From positions 45,217,885-45,277,884 of the forward strand of contig CAIIXF020000001.1 of the NCBI GenBank assembly GCA_903813345.2: a DNA stretch of 60,000 nucleotides, read 5' to 3'. Shown here piece after piece: positions 13,201 through 28,200 of this stretch. The DNA is from Owenia fusiformis (lineage: Eukaryota; Annelida; Polychaeta; Sabellida; Oweniidae). Numbering within the stretch: the first letter of the stretch is position 1; each line of letters opens with the position of its first letter. The position numbers and the translations under genes were made by a program. The notes under the pieces are model-generated. The model did not search any database, was not told the origin of the DNA, and saw only the letters and a list, made by a program, of their open reading frames with translations.

Positions 13201-16200
13201 TAACATGAAGCTATTTCCAATTTTAATTACCTAGTCACTAATTCTACTTTTTGATATCAATTCTGACATGGCCACATTTCATTCAACACCCCTTCTACAT
13301 TAATAATTGTCAGACATAGGGAAATCAGGATCATTTTCATAATTTTGTTTGTCTCATAAAAACTAAACCTACGACCTAAGCCATAAATTATAAACATCAA
13401 ACGTGAAATAATAATCACTTCTTATTATCCTGTTATTTTTGTCCATTTGGTTGTGTTTTTAACATTTCACTTTTGTACCATCTGTAACCCTTTTATTATC
13501 AACTGTTTCCTTTATGTATATCTTGTGCTTGGATTAATTGTATTAATGGCCTTCTACTATCATGAAACACTAGCCTTATCTTTGGGCCACAAGTCCAGCG
13601 CAAGACCTCATCAAGTTACAATTAGCACTTACCCTCACTTATGTAACTAGCAGTGCTTTGATTACCCTAAAACTATATTATCTAGCTACATTACACTCTT
13701 AACTATTAGAGATGATTCTAAAGTTTTGCTGCTTAGAATTGTAAAATAAGCAACTTTTGTGGCCTTTGTGGAAGTTATGATTTTCGGAGTGCTTATCCCA
13801 ATTGGAAATAAGTTCGATGAAGGAATTATACTTTATTTTTAATTTAAAGAGTGCTTTAGTTTAGTTCTTGTGATGGGTATGCTTGGATAGGTAGAGGGAC
13901 AGGATTGTCAACATGTGGGGCCCTGGTCTAGCCATATAGCACTATAGGCCCAGCTGTTCTGAGTTAGGTGGCCTCAGTTCAGGTCATCCCAGGTGCCACA
14001 TTCCTGGAGTCTATGCTCTACAAGTGGACTTATTTTCCTAGATTTAATTAGGACTTATTGTCCTAGCTTTTATACAGTTGTAATTAATTCTAGATCTGTT
14101 TTTTCTATGCAATTTATATCTGGCCGTTTATCATTTGCGTAAACAATCTGGGTTTGTTTGAGAATGTAACATGGGTGAGAGTTGAACGTTTATTTGCTGA
14201 AACATCTCAAAGATTTGCTCAAGTTACTTTTAAATGATTCTCCAGAGGATTTCATTGAGATATAAACAACTTTAGAAGCTCTGTAGGCATTAATGGAGAA
14301 CAAATAGACTGTCACTGACATCACACACTTGTTGAAAGATGTAGAATTCAACTGAAATGTGAAAAAATGAAACATGGAAAAGTTCAGGTGGCAACTCATC
14401 TTACATTTCAAATGTTGGGATTTTTGAAATAGTTGAACAACGAAATAAAACAGATAACATCGCTTTACTCTCATACCAGCATTTAAATGATTCTTTAGCA
14501 ATGTTCTGATTATAAAAGTATCCCATCAGATCTGATTTGGTGCGTCACAATATTGGAATGGGGAATTGTACGGCTGCTGAAGACAAGGACTCGCAGTCTC
14601 TCCCTCAAGTATTCCCTGTCTACCAGATAGACCTGCATTCTTATATTGCCCCTCTAATCGATACAATTAAAATATCTGCGTATCTTCCTAACTTTTCCCA
14701 CTTGAGCTTTTCATTTGATTTGTCTGTGTTTAGAATCAGGCACACTTTAGGCTGTCACCATAGCATAAACATTCACTCTATTTCCTTCATTAGTTCCTCC
14801 ATATACTTGAATGTGTTTTATATAATCAAACAACTTAGTTGTACTTGGAATGTTTTCATACCACCATTTAGTATTTTAACATGCAGATACAGGAATGAGG
14901 GTTAATTCAAAAGGGCAAGCATTTTTCTATTTTTTCATTTTTTGGTGACAAAATAAGAAATCTTCTAAAGCTTCTATGCTCATGCATTTTGATTGTTTGT
15001 TGTTGCTATCAGTTCAGTCTAGTTTATAGGGGTTATTTGTGTTTTGTATCCATTTTTGCAGCAATAATTGACCAAAATTAATAATAGTAAAAATAAGTGT
15101 AAGATAATGTCCCACAGCGCACTGTGTGATGTCTGAATGTATCTCAGCCCTGACATGAAACTTGATGCTGCAAATCTGTGAAATCACTTGTTTTCTGGTA
15201 TTCTAAGTGGCTTTTAAATTACTAGAATTGTTTTGTCAACATGTTTGTGGTCTGAAAGCTAGCCAGCTTGCTATATTAAATGAACAGATATATATAAACA
15301 TGTCTAAATACAATTCATAATGACCGGCTGGATGTGCAGATCTTGGAAAATGTTTCTGCTTTGGAAGAATAATTGGACTGTTCTCTTAGCAGTCTACCTT
15401 TCTCCCAGGGCCCTGGAATGTTATTCTTGAAGTGGACAGAAATCTCACTTAATTCTCAGCCACTTGGATTAACAATCAGACAGTGATATCTGTTTATTTG
15501 GGATATAATTCATATATGTAACCTCTTCATATTCAATCTCAGTCTGTATTATTATGTCAACACCATGTGCGTGGTGTTCAGCATTTGGCAGTCAGTGGTT
15601 GGCATTCAGCATCTGTAACAAATGGCAGGTGGTGACATTTTGCATGTTAATTCCTTTTTTATTTTTTTTATGTATTCATTAGAAGTTGAAATTATGATAT
15701 TTCAGTTGTTGTTCCCAATGCTCCAAATCTGATAAATGTATAAGAAGCACTTATTTATCTTCAAATGAGTGTTTGGAGTTCTGTTTACATGCTGTAGGCT
15801 ATTTCTGCATCAACTGGACATATGGCTCAGTCGCCATAGAAATGAGATGTTACAGGTGTCTATGGCAACTGGTTCTCTGCTACTGATCATTAGGCAGTAA
15901 TTGCTATTTGGAGGTATAAATTACTCATCAATCCATAGGGAAAGGAGGGGCATCCTTTGGGATGTGAGATCATGCTCTTTTTCCCCAATTACCTTTGGCA
16001 ACTGGACACAGGCCCTCTGTTTGTACTGCAGCCTAAATCAATGCCACACTCCTGGCTATGGTGATGAATGAGACAGCCGATTGGAAATATTCACTCCAGT
16101 AATTAAGAAATATGCCAAATAATATCTCATAAATGAAGCACCTCATGCAGCAGTTCCAAACGTCTGGGTTATAATTGTTCAAAATGATGAGACTTTCAAT

Positions 16201-19200
16201 TTAGGTTTGAAACCTCAATTAGACACATACCATTATTGTGAAATCTGTTTCTCCTGACCCAGCTTGTCAAGTTGTATTTTGGCGGGAGATGCTCTCTAGA
16301 GGAATGGATGAATGACTCATATGTGAGATAAGAGGAGACAGAATAAAAACATATGCAGACCTGATGGTAAGGCTGTTCTATGTTTTCTTTCATGCAACCT
16401 GACATCACATTCTTCTTCATCAGGGATGAACCAATACTATCTCACAAAATTAATCAGCCGCCTCTGGTCCATCTTCCCAACTATTTGCTATCTTCCTTGT
16501 GTAAATATGTTTGTTAGAGGTGTGGGTTACAACGGAATCATACAAACTAATTAATCACAAAATCATGTTATATAATATATATTATTACATATTCATGGGA
16601 AAATGCACATTTACAATGTACTTTTAATAATAATATATTGTATCATGTAACATAACAAATAGGTCAGAATGACCCAAAAGGTATTGTGTTTCTTACTTCA
16701 AAGAAAATGCTATCTATCAAATGACTGCTCCTTCCCAGCATTGAGAAGACTTACTGTGATATATGGTTACTGTAATATGTCCCATGATGGGTAGCCTGCA
16801 ATATGTATCTGTTCTCAGTCATCTCACACCAGCTTTATCATAAGGTTTTCATCCCAAATGCCATCAGAGGTTGTGGGAAAATCGGAGAAACTTTAAACTC
16901 AGAGATTACAAAGTCAGACTTCCCCCACCTGTTGAAGGGGAACAACAGTGAAGGTTAATGTTAGGCCATCTTCCAAAAGGTGGTTGCTCTATTATTGCAT
17001 AGTGGTTGCTAGTGGTTACATAATGGTAACCATGGGGATTGGATAGAGTTGTCCTTATATGAGGTCAGCTTCAAAGGGGTGGTCAACGTGAGGTACTTGC
17101 TGATTGCCAATGACTTTTGTCATCATAACTTTGCTGAATTTCAGTTTTTTATGATTTCTCAGACAGTATAAAAGTTGAAACACAGACTTCAAAATGTCTG
17201 AGAGAAACACCAATTTGTGTCTAATTGTATATTTATTTATGGCAAAGAATCCAGTTGACTTCAAAGATGCCTTATTCCCTCAGGTATCAATAGGGTTACA
17301 GTGATATCTTTGAGGACAAACTTTGATTCGTGGATAATAGTCCACTGTTGCCTAGACACCTTATAGATACTTGTTTCTGTTGTTTTTGCATCTTGACATG
17401 TCTAGGTATTTCCATATAGAAAGGTAATGAGGACTTTGTGTGTTATTTTAGTGGTCAAAAGACCCTGACTGAAGGTTGTTTTATTAGTAACATCCATGTT
17501 TAAGCATCTCAGTTGTTTTTTATGCCATCTAAGTTGGTTCCCATACATAAGATACATGCATGTGTCTCAAGTTATGACAACTAAGATGGAAGATGAATTT
17601 GTAATTGACTCTTCAAACATCTAGGGTGACAGTTGTAGCATGTAAGACCTGGGAACATTGGGGTATCATAGACCTGCAGAGAATATGTCTTGTCCCTACC
17701 CTGAGCTCATTGTAAAAAATACTACACTCTGACTATGACCAGAAAATTTATAACTTGGCAGTCAACCAATCAGAGACTACTGCTGAACCATAGTTATATG
17801 TTTACACATATCAAGAACCACAATGAGGTATCAGAGGCTCTGGTTGGCTAGTTAAGATTCCTGGGGTTTATTGGTGATGTCAAGAATGTGAGATGAAGTC
17901 AGGGCTCTATCAAAGGGTATCTTGCCCCCAGATGTACATTGTATCTTATGGAGCTCAAATTGCTCAGTAAAAAAGTCATGATTTTTGTGAACAGGTGTTA
18001 TCTTGTAGTTGCATCCCCGATAACCAAAGAAGACCAGATTGTGGGAAAACTTGTGATTGTGTCAATATATAGTCTCCGATACAATTTACAAACTAAAAAA
18101 TGTATAAATAGCCTAAAATATAGATCATCTCAATTAATAGTCATACAGTGGTTGTATTTGAAACTGAATAGTTGTCAAAAATATACCTGAACATATACCT
18201 GTAATCTTAATTCTTACAGTTCCGTTACTGAAATGTAAATATGGTTATTAGGGATGTTGTAATAAAATGTTATATATGTCTGGTTTGCCATTTGTGATTT
18301 TTATTTAAAATATTTTTTTAACTGAACAAATAACTGGTTGGTTGTTACTGTATTTAGAAAATTATAATTACATTGACTGTAGTATTAGGTGTGTAGTATT
18401 TCAAGACGTCATTTACTAGTTAATTATCTCAGGGGAGTTTTTTACAATGAATGTATCATGTATTTGTGAGCTCTGTATTATGATTCATGCTTCGTGACTT
18501 GGCTTTGAATTCTTGAGTTTTTTACTTAAAGTAGTTTGCAGTAGGGTATATCAGTGTTTTCTCTCACAAGTAGCAGTCCTACAGTGTTGCAGACGGACAC
18601 TCCTCAAGCCTAGCTTCTTTTTCATCTCATATCGCACATTGATTGTTTGTTCTTCAAACATACACATTTTTAAGCTAATTGCTGTTTTAATTATGTTTAG
18701 GCAAAGTGGATCGGCTATCATTTTGTGTCAATCTTTCACAATCTCTTATGTCTTTAAAAACAATTTTCGTAATGGTTTTTTTTTCAAGATGCAGATCCCA
18801 GATTTGGAATTCTTTCAGTTGGCATAAAGTTCATTGTAATCCCTGGAGAGGCATCAGGGTTTCATCTTCTCGCAAAAAGTGTCATGTGAAAGATTTCAAA
18901 GAATGTTTGGTAAACACAGGGTGTTTGTATGTTATACAGTGGGTCTATAGGGTGATGCTAGCCTCAAAACATACTGTCATAGCCTTAATTATTTAGCCAT
19001 GTTCATGCAGAACTTCTGTAAGTTTTACACCAACATTGTCAGGTTGGCTTATGCAGGTTGGAGAGTTTAGAAATTCCACTTATTGTTTTGCAATACGATC
19101 CTTTTGCTTTTTGTAAAAATATACAAGATGAATGTGAAATCATCAAGTTAACTAGAAAAAGTGACTATTAAATAAGCTGTCAGATGTTGGTAGATATTTC

Positions 19201-22200
19201 CTCAAAGATGAAACAGATCCCTCTAAAAGCCAAGTAGATTTACATGTAAAACTTCCAAACAATTGTAAGAAAAAGCAAAGTGCATACATATTTCTAAAAC
19301 TTCATAAACACAGAGCATGGACACTTTATAGACACTTAAAATTGAAATCTTGGATTTTTGAGACTCTGTTTTCCGTTTGATAGACAGGTCTGTAGAGCCA
19401 GCCAACCAGTAAAAAGATCAGATTCCAAGATCTCGAGCAAGTGGTATGTTTACCACCTTGTACATGAGTTAGGAACACACATACACAAGCAGTGCTCTTG
19501 TTAGAGTTGAACTAAGGACAGGTTTAAACAATCTTTGGACACTTTAAGCAAATCAGATTGATTTTCTACCTGATTTGATAATTTGATACATGAGTGAACA
19601 TTTTATATCGCCACCTTTAATTAGCAGAGAGGGAAACTATTGTCTTCATCAGGTGAAATTAAGTTAAAGATCTCTTACGCAGAATGGTGATGAAGGTAAG
19701 ATAGTGTTTCATTTCAATTCTCAAAATTGTCAAAAAACTTTGAAATTATTGTTATGATCATTGCTCGGATAGAATTTGTATTATTTTACAATGAATAAAA
19801 TTAAATCAATATTTAAAGATGTAGCATCATATGGGTATGGGTATTAGGATGAAAGATAAAAGATAATAGCTGTAACATTTTATTTCTATATTCTTCTCTT
19901 ACTAATTGATTATCCACCAGTTATTATCAACTAATGTATCTAAACAGCCAGGTTCTTCAATTCCTTGCTACTTTGATGTTTTCATTATTGATGTCTTTCT
20001 GCACTTTTATATTATCTTTTAATATGATTGGTTCATTTGTGATATTAAGAACTACATCGGATGATTTCATTGGTTGCATGTCTTTATTGACATTCATCAA
20101 ACATTTCTTGTTCGTTTTTATGCTTATATTGGTGTTCTATTGTCTTTTGTATGCTACATGAGAATTAAAGCTGTTAGTGGCTTAACGTATAATGCTTGAT
20201 TATAATTTTCATTGTGTGTTTAACATTAATGAAGGATTTATTGACAATGAGCAGTTTATGTTAGATTTGAAACAATTTACATGGGGTTAGGCTAGTTGTT
20301 ATTATGGGATTGACTCGGATTTATTATTAACTGATCTCTGAGTTTTTCAAACACTTTGCTGCTTTAGAGATCTTATCTGTGTAGAATTTACTAGGTTTTT
20401 TAACCCGATACTCCATGCATTAGACTGAAGAATTCTGGGGTTTCTTTTTAAAATGGGCCATTTATCTGTATTCGGTGTCATGTCAAAGTCTTGATGGTGG
20501 AATATATGGGAAACAAGAATAGCAGTTGGTCATGGATGGTTGATTTGTGTCAGACATAGCAACCGTTTGACCACATTTTGTGACACTTTGTGGCAGATTC
20601 AAAACATGTTTTTATGAGATATCATGTATAAGCTGTATAATTTAATGCTCATATAAATGATGTCGAATTTGATGCTATCTAGTTTATTTCCAAGTAACTA
20701 TTCTTCTGGGCTTTTGATTGATCTGTTACCAGGCAACACAATTCTTGTTTCTACTCCCTGCTGGATCCAATTATTCCATTACACCCCCTATAATCCCTGC
20801 AATTAATCTTAAACCAGATAGCCCTGAAGTTTTTTAAACTCTATCCATTTCAAAGTGTTACTTTTTAATTGTATGTCACGATCCTTAAATGTTCATCTTC
20901 ATCAAATTCTAAATGGTTCAATGCAATATGACGTTGTAGGTGGCTGATACATTAGATTACATGTATGTATCTGATGAATTAAGTATTCGGTCGATTAAGT
21001 GCTTCATGTTTTTCTATGCTAATCACTAGTACACAAATTGAAACATTTGCATTACACAAGACAGGTAGGACTGAAGCATCGGAAATGAATCTATATCGTT
21101 AGGGCGTAGATTGATTTAATTATGACATAACGAAGACACTGAAAAGGTAGATTAATCTAAGGCTGACCAGTAATTAGAATAAATAAATTGCTCTATGGAA
21201 GGTATATTTGCTAAGCTTTTAAAGGATGATATTAAGAGCTGTAATTTTGCCGCAACCAACTGACAGTGAGCGAAGAGTTCCCACAAGCGAGTGCCATTTT
21301 GCGTCCATCACGGATATGGCAAAGATCTATAATATCACATCCCATTGGCTGCTAGGCCTTCTTAAAGTGCCTTCGTAATCAACTAAGATTAATGAGTCTT
21401 GCCTTTGTAGATTAGATTTTTCAATTGTTTTAGTATTATGATAGTCCATCTATCATTTAGATGGTTAAGTCAACTTACAGATGTCATCAATAACCAGTCA
21501 ATTCTCACACTCAATTCAGCGAATTACGAAAAAACATCGAATTATGAAAAAGCATTGTCGATATTGATGTCCTGAACTTCAGTGTTGTCTAAATACGCTC
21601 TATTGTACAACCAAAGCACCCCTCAATTGTTCAAACAATTGAAATAAAAACTAAAGTTAGCATTGAGTAAAATTGTAATGAATCAAATAAAGAATGAAAG
21701 CAAGATTTTATTGTCATAATAAGAGGTAAAAGTTTTCTCTAATTAATGCGGCAGATGTTAAGAGAGAGAACAAGTTGATAATAGCCATCGCTAGAAGTTT
21801 CAAAGATAGGGTTATGATACTGATTCAAAGAATTCTCTACTAAACTGTCTCTGAGACGCGGTTACATGCTTCAGGAAGACACTAGCGCTGAATTAATATC
21901 CTGCATTTATAAAGCTAAGCAGAGGAGATTCACAACTTCATTAAGCTGCCAAAGGGAATCACCCGCCGCTCTTTTGAGAATCCTATTGGTGATGTGACTT
22001 GTAATGTTTTTTCGTGGATTAGAGTTCTATGAAGATTTGAATTGATGACTCTGTTCTCTGTGAGAGGCATAGATATTGATAGATTAATCACATTTAAGAT
22101 GGCATCTTCAACAACGCACAGATCAATAGTTTAATTGATATCTTATGAGCATAATTTCTGTCTAAGCCAAGTAATAAATCATTTCTTTAAGACGTGTTTT

Positions 22201-25200
22201 CAATAAAAGCAAGTGTGCATAGTTGCCGGCTAGAGCAGTTTTAAGAGGGGCCACCAGTAAGGAGTTGAGATTCAAGCCCTAATCAACATTAACATAACTG
22301 GCCAGAGGTAATTAAAATCACATTTATTTATTGTTTATATATTAATTTATTTATTTATGTATTGACTTTTGCAGGTGTATATGATTTTGATTTATTGTTT
22401 TTTAGAAACAAAATAAATATTTCAATTCATTAAACAAAGTTCAACTTTTTAGAAAATGTTTTGTTAAAAGATTTCAAAGTGTAGAAATTACATACTGAGA
22501 TGTCACATAAATGTGCAAATAAAAATAAACAGTTAGAATAGAAGATTTAAAGCTTAGGGCAAAGGTGAACATGTCAGCGGATTAACCTAGGATTATATAT
22601 ACACACAGAAGTTGACAGGATTTTTTACCTGACACTTTGTTGAGTCAAGATCTTTAGCTTAGGCACGGAGAATAAATTGTGTGATAAAGAATTAAAAATT
22701 GACATTCCTAATTGATAATAATCATAATCTTTTTTTATATAGTTCTGTAAAAAATTGCCAAAGGATTATGGTTTCATTTATTTAGATGATAAAATATTAA
22801 GATAAGATATTACATTTTAAGTATTCATTTTTAATATACATGTTTACATGTTGTATATTTAGCTGATATGTATGTTTGCCATTTAGGTTAAAAGTTTAAA
22901 ATTATCACACGCTCTCAGGGTCTTTGCCCTCCCCAAGCTGGCCTCTGTATTTTGCATGCAAAACATCAACAAGATAACTGTTAAATACAAATTGATTAAC
23001 ATGAACACACGGCTCCTAATTAAATACAAGGGAAAGATCCTCCTTATGGGGTTGAAGTTGCATGTTGAAGACAGCGCATGTATAATTGATAAAGCTTTGG
23101 AGATATTTCAAAAAGTATGGATACAAGCGTAATTAGTGGAAGGCATGTTTTACAATGTTTCCGGGCTGAGATGGCAAGTCATCAATGTTTAATACTGTTG
23201 TTGAAGAGTGATGGGCCGAGTACTATCTCTAGAGATTCCAGTTGTATGGTGAATTTGTCTGTTATTATCTTCTTGCATGTGTGCCGCAATGTATATGGTG
23301 ATCTCATGGCATTAAAATTATACCCTGACGCCAAAACCTGATCCAACATTTATGATTTCTTTCGTTAATTAAATAATATTTTTGATTGATAGTCTCAAAG
23401 CGAGATATATGAATCCTTATGTAATATATCTGCCCTTTCAGGTGACAGAGGTTGAAACAATATAGTATAATTGCTTCGTAGAAATGATAGATATCATTGG
23501 TACTGTGATGATGATATAATGAGATTTCTTATTAGATATGTACTGTATCTACATTAGTTCATTAGTAAGAAGGCCAAAGGCAAGATTCTGACTTCCATCA
23601 AATTCAAAGACTAGAATGAAATCATCAATTGATATTTTTATTGATTATAAATATTAATAGATTTTTATCTTAGGGATGAAAAAGTAACTTTTACTTTTAT
23701 CTCCGCATGTTGGGGGATACTAGACTGTCCAACAGTGTTCACCATGTGACATCTCGTTACTGTTAGACACCCCCTCCCCCTTAATGCCACACCACACCCC
23801 TACAGAGATTCACCCCACCTCCTGAAGTGCCAAAATATCATCAAAAAATAAATGTAAACAATACAGTTAATTTTTAAGAAAATCCAGGGTAATTAAGGTC
23901 TTCATATAGAAATGTTAAACACAGTTAATTCTATTGGGCTAATAACAATTAGGAATGTTCAGATCTGACAGTTACTGAGGCAGGTTATTATTCTAGTGAG
24001 TTATAATTTCTAATTGTTGAAAAGTTTTAATACCCCACTTGGAATTAAGTTGATTTTGTTCTTTATCTGCTAAGTCAATATCCAGGGGGAAGTTTTTGCA
24101 ACACACAGGAAGATGGTATCAAGAAATCTTAAGAAGTCCATCAAAGTAAATATAAACATTTCTGTTTGTTAGTCCATGAACTAAATAATAAATAAACCCT
24201 TTATGAGTATCAGGGCTAAATGTATGAAAGTTTTCATTTGGAATTCAATTCATATAGTGTTTAATGACCAGTCATTTCAGAGATGAGTTACCTTGTAAAA
24301 GATGACCTTTAGGCTGACCTCTATTTGGGGTGTATGGTCAGAATATCCCATAAATTGCCCATAATTCATTAAACACTCATATATTTACTTGTGCAGCCAG
24401 GTATGATAATGGATGACAGAGGGAACATCCCATTTCTTTTACTGTTATGCATTAACTAGACAGTTCATAATAATGACAGGTTTCACTGATTTAATGCCTA
24501 CTCTTATTAAATATTTCAAGTCACAAAAATTCTTCTTTATGAACATCATAAGCTACTATACTTCATAACAGTAAATGTGACATAACAGAACTATAATGTT
24601 AAAACAAACTTTGATGTTACGGGCTTAATTAACCAATTTAGTATTGCATGGTTAAAATTGGATATAACATGAAAATGGTTTTTGGGAAAATGACTGGTAA
24701 AATGCCACTAAGTTGGATAATGATAATGAGTTAATAACTGTGAAAGTAGCTAGACTTGTGCCAAGTGTTCTGATTGGTTAGGAAAATGCCGCAAATAAGC
24801 TGCTTTACTAGTTGAGACACCTGTAGAATTTTAGACACTGCCTTATTGGCTTGCCTCATGAATATTCATGCTTAATTAGCATAGTTTAGTATTGTATCTA
24901 TTACATGAATACAGCAGTTCCAAAAGACATTAGTATCATATGACCTTTGAGGCAACATCATTGAAGGCTTCTCTAGCGGCAGATGACATTGTCTACTCTC
25001 TATAGGAATGCTTTTTATCTGATGTACATGCGCTTTACATTAATAGACAATCACTATTCTGTATGACGCTTAATTAAAAATTCTTGGAGGGAAAATTGAA
25101 AAAAGACTTCAACAGTCAGAGACAGGACAGGATTGTGCAGGTAAATATATAATAGTTTTGTTGTTTCTGTTAGGATCTTTTTAACAAATGCAATAAGACG

Positions 25201-28200
25201 GAATAAAATAGCGAACATTATGATGCTGGATGACTATAGCTTTATAGAAACAGGTAAGGGTTTTAGAGATTTAAGAAGATTTTCTCATATTTTTATATTT
25301 AGGATATGAGTCATTTAGGTGCAAAATAACCTGCTAATAATAATAGGTTGCATTCAAATGTCATTTCGAACTTAAATATTTTGAGCTTTGTAGTTTTTAC
25401 ACAATTATAGTTAAGAGTAGTTTTGTGGTATTATAGTTTTAAAATAGTTGCTATATATAAATGCTTCAAAAATATTTGAAATGCTATTATGCGTTGTTTT
25501 ATTTGTTTTGTAAATAATGTTTAAATTATTAAAATATATCAAGAAATATGCTTTACTATTTTATTCCAAAATTATTGGTTCTAAAAATATTTTGAAAATA
25601 TATAAAAAAGTATCATTAAATGATTATATCAAGAAATACTGTAAGACATCAGATTATTTGATTTTGTAATTTAAAAGATTAACTTAGATAATTAAAAAAG
25701 CTGGTAACTGTTGTTAATAATTGAGCTGCAACATGTTAATTAATGTAACTTAGGGATATCTAATCATCCAAGTCAACCATTTATAACATTATAAAATGGC
25801 ATGTAGCGTGGAAAGTTTCATTTAAAAAACATTGTCTGTTATAATCAGCCACATGTTACCATAATTGTCAGATTTCAAATTTTGATCCGATATTTAATGT
25901 TTACATTTCCCATTAATTCATAAAAATGCCATCTTTATCTGTTATAAGTCATACAAATTTTCTATCTGTAATTTCAAATTTAAGTTTTTGTGATGTGAGA
26001 TTAGATTAGGGTAATCTGGCGTCAGTGGCACTGTTTTTTGTTGAGGGGTAATCCGGGAGCTGCGTGGCATTAGGGCGGGGTGGAGTGATATATCGTTAGG
26101 TGATGGCATAGTTGTCAATGATGATCTAAGCAAGCATTGTTTCCCTGCAGTACCACCTGCCTAGCTTGGCCATATCATCCCTGGCCCAATCCCCGTCTTT
26201 TTATCCTCTTCCCGCTTCATTTCAGACACTCTCTTCCTGTTGCTATAGCAACCCTGCTCATGCTATTGTCAAAAATCCCAAGACCGTTGAGTATTGTCTT
26301 CATGTAATTTGCATTCATGAAAAAATATTAATTGTTAAAGCATTCTTTGAATAGGCTGTTATCAGTATGAGATATAAATTGTTAATAGATAATTTTGTGG
26401 TTGTACTGCAGATGTGCGACTGCCATTGTTTTAATTCACCCAGAATCAACAGGGTGTTTTAATGACTCCAAAGTCGTTACTTGACAAGAGGGGAATAATT
26501 TCAAAAAAGTAAAAAGAGAGAACATTGTTTTAAAAAATCTGTTTTTTCAACCCAAATTATTTATTAATTATAGCAGGTGATGTATTATAACTTTTGTCAT
26601 TTGTGCTCAACTTTCAGATCGATAAAATTTCAGATTTCAAGTGGATTTGGTTGAAATACCTGCTTGCTTAACTATCATGTAGGTGTTCCCATTACATGCC
26701 CTTAGGAAGTACAATTTCTATACTTATACAAATAAACCCTACTAAAGACATGATTAAAAGGTCTAAAAGTGTAAAGATTTTTTAATACTTTTTGAGTTAT
26801 TTGATTGGCAGAACTTAAATAAGATAAAGCGTAAAGAAGCCAAGTAGTGACACTATTGAATCTCTGACACCTCCTAAGTATGTATCTTTATTTTTATATC
26901 TGTATGCATTTAAGTGTCTTTTGTGCCACTGAATCAAATAGAAAAAAACTTTTGATAAGTCATAGAAAGAAAAGTTTCACTAAAGAAGAGTGCGAGATTT
27001 AGAAGTTTATTAATTATCCGTTGCTGCGGTATTATTCTGTCTTAAGTTGTTTCCCATGTATCTACCTTCGCTATAAGAGAACCTATCTCCGTATCAGGAA
27101 GCCACTATATTGAATTTATCACAAAAATTAAAGATATATCTTTTACTATTATCCTGACAGTGAAAGTAATTCACAGAGCATTGACTACCTTAGCGTGGGG
27201 CAGCCTAAATGAGGGGAAACTATCACAGATAATTGATAATTATAGACTTCAGAAAGCCAATAAATAGTCCCTATATCACAATGATAGTAAAGAAGAAAAT
27301 CAGATAATAATACATAAAACTGACATTCTGATTTTCGCTGACAATCTTAAGTAGCGTGTTATTGTATGAAGTGATGCATTGTATTATGGGATAGGACTTG
27401 ATTGTCGGGGCTAATTAGATTTCGATGTTTCTGCTTGAATTATAGGCTGTGTTATGATAGTTCTTTGAATGATCTTCCATTACGTCTTTCCTGGTTTCAT
27501 GATATTTGAGAAAAGTTGGTAGTTTAATCATGTTCTGCATGCAACCCTTTTACTTATTCCTCACCTTGTGTTTTAACCATCCATCTATGTCTCGTAGAAA
27601 TGGTAATTAATATACAAGGTGAAAACACAAAGTCTCGTTTTATAATTTACTGAGATCGGGCATGTAACTGATGCCTTATAGCGGGGCAATAGATCCTCGC
27701 AGAACTGAGATATAAATGCATGTCTATTGTCAGCTCAGGAAATGCTCATAATTATCATATGGCAACTTCTTCTACAGATTCATAAAGAAATAAAAAGGTG
27801 AACTTTTCCAATCAAAATTGTCATCTTGGCTATTGAGTTATTTTCTATGATCACTTCCTGCAATCTGATGATGCATACATCATGCACTGATTGTTCCACA
27901 TATAAATTCTACATTTAGTACGAAAATGCACTCAGTATTAATTTGAATCAAGAGAGCAAAGTGAAAGGACTGGTTATAGCATGTGAGCTGTGGCTACACA
28001 CTTGGAATTAAACTCTATACAAAAGTTTATTTTACTTTTAAAGGTGAGAAAATTATTGAACAGATCAGATGAAACTGTTGTCTTTATACTATAGATAAAT
28101 GAAGTTATTATGATATATGTTGTTGTGTTAGAGGGATAGATTGAAGATGTTATTTTAGGTTGTATCTCTTGTATATAAGAGTCGCTGGGACTTCTAGCCC

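Noticed and set aside
14537-14905. 122-codon frame with MGNC-like start
   Set aside because: No homology recognised, composition turns AT-driven after about 40 codons, no clear splice context. Could only be revived by transcript data.
18513-20161. Hydrophobic open frames in the large PRDM intron
   Set aside because: Phe/Leu/Ile-rich because of T-rich DNA. No start context, family or splice support.
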